Shown here in pieces: positions 1 through 4,019 of a stretch of DNA of 5,896 nucleotides (position 1 is the stretch's first letter; every line of letters starts with the position of its first letter). The stretch is from Bacteroidales bacterium. GTDB taxonomy: Bacteria > Bacteroidota > Bacteroidia > Bacteroidales > Bacteroidaceae. Position numbers and translations under genes: made by a program. The stretch spans positions 1-5,896 of the forward strand of contig SFJN01000163.1 in the NCBI GenBank assembly GCA_004555055.1. The letters are read 5' to 3'. The notes under the pieces were generated by a model. It did no database searches, was not told the DNA's origin, and saw only the letters and a list, made by a program, of their open reading frames with translations.

Positions 1-1
1 G

Positions 2-322
2 ATGGAAAAATTCAATGAAATTATAAAGGGTGACCAGTTGACTTTGGTGGATTTTTATGCAACATGGTGTGGACCCTGCAAGGCGATGCACCCCGTATTG
101 GAACGCCTCAAAGAGCAAATGGGTGACAGCATCCGCATATTAAAACTTGATGTTGACCGCAATGGTACACTTGCTGCAGAATATAGCATACAATCGGTCC
201 CTACACTTATGCTTTTCAGGGAGGGCAAGGTGCTGTGGCGTCAAAGCGGCGCTATGAAAATGGAGGACCTTGGAAATATTGTCTTAGAATTCCTTCCTCG
301 CGACTCGGGAAAGTCTGAATAA
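2..322 (+). CDS. trxA: Thioredoxin (small, single-domain)
   Basis: This 106-residue protein has the classic thioredoxin active site W22-C23-G24-P25-C26, preceded by the usual VDFYAT strand. It also has the conserved cis-proline loop S65-V66-P67-T68, so the fold and both redox cysteines are intact. There is no signal peptide or membrane segment, so it should be a cytoplasmic disulfide reductase, presumably recharged by a thioredoxin reductase encoded elsewhere. The ATG is one base from the window edge, so no upstream signal is visible. The length and the MEKFNEII start fit a complete gene, but a start further upstream cannot be excluded. It lies 55 bp before the flavoprotein/rhodanese/TusA/DsrE fusion on the same strand. 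That position suggests it reduces persulfides or disulfides formed by the neighbour instead of being the housekeeping thioredoxin; this role is inference. The symbol follows the family name only. Confidence 0.93.
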   Translation: MEKFNEIIKGDQLTLVDFYATWCGPCKAMHPVLERLKEQMGDSIRILKLDVDRNGTLAAEYSIQSVPTLMLFREGKVLWRQSGAMKMEDLGNIVLEFLPRDSGKSE

Positions 323-377
323 TCGTTTTGACCTTTTTCCCCGTTAAACATTCACAAAATAAAACCAATTCGCAGAC

Positions 378-2834
378 ATGAAATATCTGATTATAGGAGG
401 CGTGGCTGGAGGTGCTACTGCTGCAGCACGCATGAGACGACTGACTGAAGAGGCGGAAATCGTTCTCTTTGAAAAAGGGAAATATATTTCGTATGCCAAT
501 TGCGGTCTGCCGTATTATATAGGTGGGACAATTACGGAGCGAGACCGCCTCTTTGTACAGACTCCCCAGGCCTTTGCACGTCGTTTCAATATTGACGTAC
601 GTACGGAGAGCGAGGTGACTGCCATCGACAGAGAAAAGAAAACGGTGAGCGTACGCTGCGCCGACGGTAGGGAATACACCGAGCGTTACGATAAACTCCT
701 GCTTTCGCCAGGAGCGACACCTGTGGTTCCACCGCTTGAAGGCATCGACAGCGAAGGCATTTTTACCCTCCGTAATGTGGACGATACCGACCGCATCAAG
801 GCGTATATGAAAAGCCATCAAGTTAGGCGTGCCGTCATCGTCGGCGGAGGATTCATCGGTCTGGAGATGGCGGAAAACCTGAAACATGCTGGAGCGGAAG
901 TGGCAGTGGTAGAAATGGCACCACAGGTGATGGGTCCCATCGACTTCTCGATGGCTGCCATAGTACACGAACACTTGCAGCAGCAGGGGGTAAAACTCTT
1001 CCTCGGGCAGGCTGTAGAACGCTTCTCGACCGACTGCAACGGACTGGCCGTGCACTTCAAGTCGGGAAAGGTACTGCATGCAGACATGGTGATACTAAGC
1101 ATAGGAGTGAGAGCGCATACCGCCTTGGCACAGGCTGCAGGACTAAAGCTGGGTGAGATGCGCGGTATTTGGGTGAACGAATACCTACAGACCTCGGACG
1201 AGGATATCTATGCTGTGGGGGATGCCATTGAGTTTCCGCATCCCATTACAGGAAAACCCTGGCTCAATTTCCTTGCCGGACCTGCCAATCGTCAGGCACG
1301 TATTGTGGCAGACAACATGGTGAATGGCAATACTATAGCCTATGAAGGCTCTATAGGAACTTCGATAGCAAAAGTTTTTGACCTCACCGTGGCCTCGACC
1401 GGACTTGCGGCCAAACGGCTGATGCAGATGGACATTCCTTATCTGTCGGCCACCATACACAACGGAGCCCACGCAGGATATTATCCCGGCAGTCTGCCGA
1501 TGGACATCAAGATTACCTTCTCACCCACCGACGGTCGCCTACTCGGAGCACAGATGGTGGGCTACGACGGAGTGGACAAACGCATCGACCAATATGCGCT
1601 GGTGATCAAACAGGGTGGCACGGTGGAACAGTTGACCCGTTTGGAACATGCCTACGCCCCGCCTTACTCTTCGGCCAAGGACCCCGTGGCCATTTCGGGA
1701 TATGTGGCAGGCAACATCCTCAGTGGCAAAATGGACCCGCTCTATTGGCGCGAGTTGCAGAATGCCGATATAAGTCAGGTGACGCTGGTGGATGTGAGAA
1801 CGCCCGAGGAGTATGCCCTCGGAAGCATCGCCGGTGCAGTAAACATTCCGCTTGACGATATCCGCGAACGCATGGCGGAGATACCGTCCGACCGTCCGGT
1901 ATGGCTCTTCTGTGGCGTGGGATTGCGTGGATATCTGGCTTCGAATATCCTCAGGGACCATGGATATAGGATGGTACGGAACCTTGTTGGAGGACTGAAA
2001 ACATACCGCGCTGCCACTGCTAAGCTGTCGCTGCCCGAGGACTTTTCGACATCACCATGTGACAATGCTTCGGACTGCTGCAAGGCTGAATGTGCCGCAC
2101 CGACAAACTGCATCAAGGTGGATGCCTGCGGCATACAGTGCCCCGGCCCCATCATGAAACTGAAACAGGCGATGGACGGATTGAAATCTGGCGAACGGCT
2201 TGAGATACGTGCCACCGATGCCGCCTTCCCCCGTGACGCTGAGGCCTGGTGCCGGACAACGGGAAACCGCTTTGTGGGAAAACGTGTAGAAACAGGAGTC
2301 CATATAGTGGAAATAGAGAAGGCAGAACCATGCAAGGGCGCAGATACCCGGACGAACTCGCCGGGGGAAGGGAAGACGTTCATCCTCTTCAGCGATGACC
2401 TCGACAAGGCACTTGCCACCTTTGTGCTTGCCAACGGAGCAGCCGCGACAGGGAAGAAAGTCAGCATTTTCTTTACCTTCTGGGGACTGAATGCCATCAA
2501 GAAGGTGCACAAACCCAAGGTGGAAAAGGACCTCTTCGGAAAGATGTTTTCGTGGATGCTTCCATCAGACTCCACTAAACTTGCGCTTTCGAAGATGAAC
2601 ATGTTCGGCATCGGGGCAAAAATGATGCGCTATCTGATGAAGCAGAAAGGCGTGGACTCGTTGGAAAGCCTAAGGCAACAAGCCATTGACAACGGTGTGG
2701 AATTCATTGCCTGTCAGATGTCGATGGACGTCATGGGTGTAAAGCGTGAGGAACTGTTGGACAATGTCTGCATCGGAGGTGTGGCATCGTATATGGAACG
2801 TGCCGAGAAAGCAAACGTCAACCTCTTCATCTGA
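378..2834 (+). CDS. CoA-disulfide reductase-type flavoprotein fused to rhodanese, TusA and DsrE2-like domains
   Basis: This 818-residue cytoplasmic protein puts a sulfur-transfer chain in one polypeptide. Residues 1-445 are a class of FAD/NAD(P)H disulfide reductase with a single redox cysteine. They show the FAD Rossmann motif G7-G-V-A-G-G12, C42 in S-Y-A-N-C-G-L-P-Y, a second dinucleotide motif G156-GGFI-G161 followed by acidic E179 (which hints at NADH), G281-D282 near the flavin, and the conserved A427-PPYSSAKDP stretch with Y426 and Y430. Residues about 460-548 are a rhodanese with loop C512-GVGLR. Residues 549-578 are a cysteine-rich linker. Residues 579-649 are TusA-like with C584-GIQ-C588-P-G-P. 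Residues 666-818 are DsrE2-like with FFTFWG (698-703) and C779 in CQMSMDVMG. Such proteins are expected to reduce CoA or low-molecular-weight persulfides and pass sulfane sulfur on through rhodanese, TusA and DsrE cysteines. The substrate here is not known. All key residues are present, and there is no frameshift. Confidence 0.93.
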   Translation: MKYLIIGGVAGGATAAARMRRLTEEAEIVLFEKGKYISYANCGLPYYIGGTITERDRLFVQTPQAFARRFNIDVRTESEVTAIDREKKTVSVRCADGREYTERYDKLLLSPGATPVVPPLEGIDSEGIFTLRNVDDTDRIKAYMKSHQVRRAVIVGGGFIGLEMAENLKHAGAEVAVVEMAPQVMGPIDFSMAAIVHEHLQQQGVKLFLGQAVERFSTDCNGLAVHFKSGKVLHADMVILSIGVRAHTALAQAAGLKLGEMRGIWVNEYLQTSDEDIYAVGDAIEFPHPITGKPWLNFLAGPANRQARIVADNMVNGNTIAYEGSIGTSIAKVFDLTVASTGLAAKRLMQMDIPYLSATIHNGAHAGYYPGSLPMDIKITFSPTDGRLLGAQMVGYDGVDKRIDQYALVIKQGGTVEQLTRLEHAYAPPYSSAKDPVAISGYVAGNILSGKMDPLYWRELQNADISQVTLVDVRTPEEYALGSIAGAVNIPLDDIRERMAEIPSDRPVWLFCGVGLRGYLASNILRDHGYRMVRNLVGGLKTYRAATAKLSLPEDFSTSPCDNASDCCKAECAAPTNCIKVDACGIQCPGPIMKLKQAMDGLKSGERLEIRATDAAFPRDAEAWCRTTGNRFVGKRVETGVHIVEIEKAEPCKGADTRTNSPGEGKTFILFSDDLDKALATFVLANGAAATGKKVSIFFTFWGLNAIKKVHKPKVEKDLFGKMFSWMLPSDSTKLALSKMNMFGIGAKMMRYLMKQKGVDSLESLRQQAIDNGVEFIACQMSMDVMGVKREELLDNVCIGGVASYMERAEKANVNLFI

Positions 2835-2856
2835 AAGCACGCATCAGAAGCACGCA
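2835..2856. repeat. Short tandem 9-bp direct repeat after the fusion gene
   Basis: The 9-mer AAGCACGCA occurs at 2835-2843 and again at 2848-2856, a 13-bp period, directly after the stop codon of the fusion gene and inside the 66-bp gap before the NifX-like gene. It could be chance, a small duplication or a regulatory site. The gap shows no good Bacteroidota promoter consensus. Confidence 0.4.
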
Positions 2857-2900
2857 ATGGTGTTTCAATATTCAGATTAATCAATTATTTTCTAAAGAGC

Positions 2901-3308
2901 ATGAAAATAGCAATACCTACACGAGACCATCAGGTGGATGACCATTTCGGCCATTGCGCCTACTATACCGTTTTTACCCTCGACGATGACAAGAATATTT
3001 GTGCCGAAGAACGGCTGGAGTCGCCGGGAGGCTGTGGCTGCAAGTCGGATATTGCGGCGACGATGCAACGCATGGGCATCACCTTGATGCTGGCGGGAAA
3101 CATGGGTATGGGCGCTTATAACAAGCTCTCGGCCCATGGTATTAGCGTAATCAGAGGCTGTGCCGGAGACATTGATGCCGTGCTGAGAGACTATATTGCC
3201 GGAAAACTTTGTGATTCGGCCGAGGTGTGCGACCATCATGACTGTCACGAGAAAGGTAAGACTGAGGATTTTGCTTTTCACATTGGAAAGACAGGCTGTG
3301 TCCGATAA
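2901..3308 (+). CDS. NifX/NifB-type (dinitrogenase iron-molybdenum cofactor-like) metal-cluster-binding protein
   Basis: This 135-residue protein matches the small NifX/NafY/NifB C-terminal family. It starts M-K-I-A-I-P-T and has the diagnostic D14-H-F-G-H18 segment, a central G-C45-G-C47-K motif, the glycine-rich G66-NMGMGA turn and the G-I-S-V-I-R-G stretch. Nitrogenase partners bind Fe-Mo or Fe-S clusters with this fold. Stand-alone copies are common in bacteria that do not fix nitrogen, and their cargo is mostly unknown. The tail after residue 103 is rich in possible ligands: C104, C110, H112, H113, C115 and H116. No nif gene is visible. The gene starts 66 bp after the persulfide fusion gene and ends 17 bp before the likely start of the next one, so co-transcription is likely. 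A role holding a metal-sulfur species made with sulfur from the neighbour is plausible but inferred. ATG 2901 follows an A-rich leader without a true Shine-Dalgarno site. Confidence 0.88.
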   Translation: MKIAIPTRDHQVDDHFGHCAYYTVFTLDDDKNICAEERLESPGGCGCKSDIAATMQRMGITLMLAGNMGMGAYNKLSAHGISVIRGCAGDIDAVLRDYIAGKLCDSAEVCDHHDCHEKGKTEDFAFHIGKTGCVR

Positions 3309-3325
3309 TCGAAGTGTTCCTTCAA

Positions 3326-3586
3326 ATGGACAACAAAGCGATGGAGCAGCAAGCGGAGAGGCTGAGTAAACTCAGACTATCCCGAGTCGTGACAGAGCAA
3401 GGCGAAAGCCAAGCTAACGCGCGCGAGCAACGTAGACAATATGTGGAGGAGCAATGGAAATGTCTAAACCATTGCCCTTCGTGCGGAAAGTGTCGAATAC
3501 TAAGAGGAAAAGATCCCGAGGACCTTTATGCCGATTTCATCGATGGTAAGCGTTCTTATATGGATATTACCCTTGAAATAAGGTAG
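3326..3586 (+). CDS. Small four-cysteine protein, possible Fe-S or zinc binder
   Basis: I do not recognise a named family for this 86-residue protein. Its first 43 residues are charged and probably helical, rich in Glu, Gln and Arg. A compact cluster C46-LNH-C50-PS-C53-GK-C56 follows, then a conserved-looking end rich in acidic and aromatic residues (DPEDLYADFIDGKRSYMDITLE). The C-x3-C-x2-C-x2-C spacing could hold a 4Fe-4S cluster or zinc. There is no signal peptide. A GTG at 3314 would add four residues, and ATG 3341 would remove five; I prefer ATG 3326 as the first ATG after the preceding stop. It follows the NifX-like gene by 17 bp and closes the operon, so a link to the same sulfur or cofactor process is likely. 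Its last codon and stop (TAG 3584-3586) lie inside the terminal inverted repeat of the adjacent element, so the C-terminus may have been altered by an insertion. Confidence 0.75.
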   Translation: MDNKAMEQQAERLSKLRLSRVVTEQGESQANAREQRRQYVEEQWKCLNHCPSCGKCRILRGKDPEDLYADFIDGKRSYMDITLEIR

Positions 3587-3600
3587 GTTCTATCAATTAG
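3580..3600 (+). repeat. Left terminal inverted repeat of the palindromic element
   Basis: The sequence starts AAGGTAGGTTCTAT and ends AATTAG. It is the reverse complement of 3752-3772 except for one base (C at 3594, where the other arm has A when read as reverse complement). The TAG at 3584-3586 in this arm is the stop codon of the four-cysteine gene. Confidence 0.9.
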
Positions 3601-3633
3601 CTTGTGATGTGTTCGCGGCTATCGTGCCGTAGG

Positions 3634-3689
3634 TTTTTGGTCTTCATGAGGGAGCGTAGCGGGCTACGTGACCGAATGAAAGCCAAAAA
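3634..3689 (+). other. Long imperfect hairpin with two tandem G-A mismatch motifs
   Basis: The arms are exactly symmetric about 3661/3662. TTTTTGG (3634-3640) pairs with CCAAAAA (3683-3689), TTCAT (3643-3647) with ATGAA (3676-3680), GG (3650-3651) with CC (3672-3673), and CGTAGC (3655-3660) with GCTACG (3663-3668). Of 27 opposed positions, 20 are Watson-Crick and 2 are G-U. Four of the five mismatches form two tandem GA/GA internal loops on the + strand. Such loops stack well as sheared pairs in RNA or single-stranded DNA, while the - strand would have T-C mismatches. This points to function of the + strand as a folded molecule, though no known RNA family is recognised. Confidence 0.6.
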
Positions 3690-3751
3690 GATATGGTGCG
3701 AGAGGCGTGAAGGCATCCAAGTAAAGCATGAACACAGCCTTCCCTTGAAAA

Positions 3752-3772
3752 CTAATTTATAGAACCTACCTT
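3752..3772 (-). repeat. Right terminal inverted repeat of the palindromic element
   Basis: This arm starts CTAATT and ends ATAGAACCTACCTT, the reverse complement of the left arm with one mismatch in 21. Pairing does not extend outward: the next three flanking bases on each side do not match. Confidence 0.9.
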
Positions 3773-3951
3773 CAGACAGTTGGAGTCCAAACAAATGGTA
3801 TGCAAAGGTACGTAAAAACATCATGGTAGGGAAGAAGACGGGGGAAATAATAGTCCTGTGTGTTTTTATCCTTTGTTTTTTGTGTGGATATTCACCCCCT
3901 TTCGCCGCAGGAGTGGTGGGGGATGGTGCCGGAGACAGAAGACAGGAAAGG
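3773..3951. other. Non-coding stretch between the palindromic element and the terminator
   Basis: No credible gene is seen here. A TACCTTTG on the - strand (3803-3810) fits the Bacteroidota -7 box TAnnTTTG, but no TTTG lies at the expected upstream distance. The rest has G-rich and C-rich runs (3840-3844, 3895-3899) without a clear structure. It separates two convergent transcription units. Confidence 0.5.
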
Positions 3952-3985
3952 AGAAGGGGGAGAGTCGGATAACTCTCCCCCTTCT
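3952..3985 (-). terminator. Strong hairpin, likely terminator of the leftward surface-protein gene
   Basis: A perfect 14-bp stem, AGAAGGGGGAGAGT (3952-3965) with ACTCTCCCCCTTCT (3972-3985), encloses a 6-base loop. It lies 34 bp beyond the stop of the - strand gene. Read on the - strand it is followed by a pyrimidine-rich run (CCTTTCCTGTCTTCTG) and not a pure T-tract. The stem could also stop + strand transcription that reads through the palindromic element. Confidence 0.75.
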
Positions 3986-3996
3986 GTGGATTTCAT

Positions 3997-4015
3997 AAGC
4001 GCTGACGCTTTTGTT
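3997..4015 (+). terminator. Small hairpin followed by a T-rich run
   Basis: AAGCG (3997-4001) pairs with CGCTT (4006-4010) around a CTGA loop. On the + strand it is followed by TTGTT, giving a T-rich tail. With the larger hairpin just before it, this may form a bidirectional termination region between the convergent units. The stem is short, so it is weaker than the 14-bp hairpin. Confidence 0.4.
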
Positions 4016-4019
4016 TGGG

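Larger units (their letters stand above)
3580..3772. mobile_element. 193-bp palindromic, MITE-like element with 21-bp inverted ends
   Basis: The stretch is bounded by near-perfect inverted repeats (20 of 21 positions) and carries no convincing gene. Inside are a possible hairpin CGGC/GCCG at 3616-3629, a long central hairpin at 3634-3689, and a possible hairpin GAAGGC/GCCTTC at 3709-3742. If the ends pair as well, the whole forms a closed multi-branch structure. That fits a non-autonomous transposable element (MITE), a REP/BIME-like repeat, or a structured RNA. I see no transposase and no clear target-site duplication, which weakens a simple MITE reading. It begins inside the end of the four-cysteine gene and could also act as the terminator of the + strand operon. 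Copy number in the genome would settle its nature. Confidence 0.65.

Noticed and set aside
323..330. TCGTTTTG as a -7 box for the fusion gene
   Set aside because: It deviates from TAnnTTTG at a fixed position and lacks a -33 TTTG, so co-transcription with the thioredoxin gene is the simpler reading.
252..1079. Long - strand open frame overlapping the thioredoxin and fusion genes
   Set aside because: It overlaps two well-supported + strand genes and its translation has no recognisable domain, so it is a shadow frame.
1775..2611. Long - strand open frame inside the fusion gene
   Set aside because: It is a shadow of the strongly supported + strand gene, which has intact motifs across this whole region, and its translation shows no family features.
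3314..3325. GTG start for the four-cysteine protein
   Set aside because: It would give a plausible frame with four extra residues, but an ATG follows 12 bases later and there is no ribosome-binding signal favouring the GTG. It remains possible.
3579..3774. Target-site duplication flanking the palindromic element
   Set aside because: The bases just outside the two inverted ends (AAAT on the left, CAGA on the right) do not match as direct repeats, even after shifting the ends by a few bases.
3803..3810. TACCTTTG on the - strand, matching the Bacteroidota -7 promoter box
   Set aside because: No TTTG sits 19-21 bp upstream, and the only downstream sequence is the repeat and the antisense of the four-cysteine gene. 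A single half-site is too common to call.
3597..3824. A 75-codon open frame on the - strand across the palindromic element
   Set aside because: Nearly all of it lies in the hairpin-rich repeat, the translation has no recognisable motif, and the pattern is explained by the inverted structure. It may be annotated as a hypothetical protein in other genomes that carry the element, but I see no support for translation.
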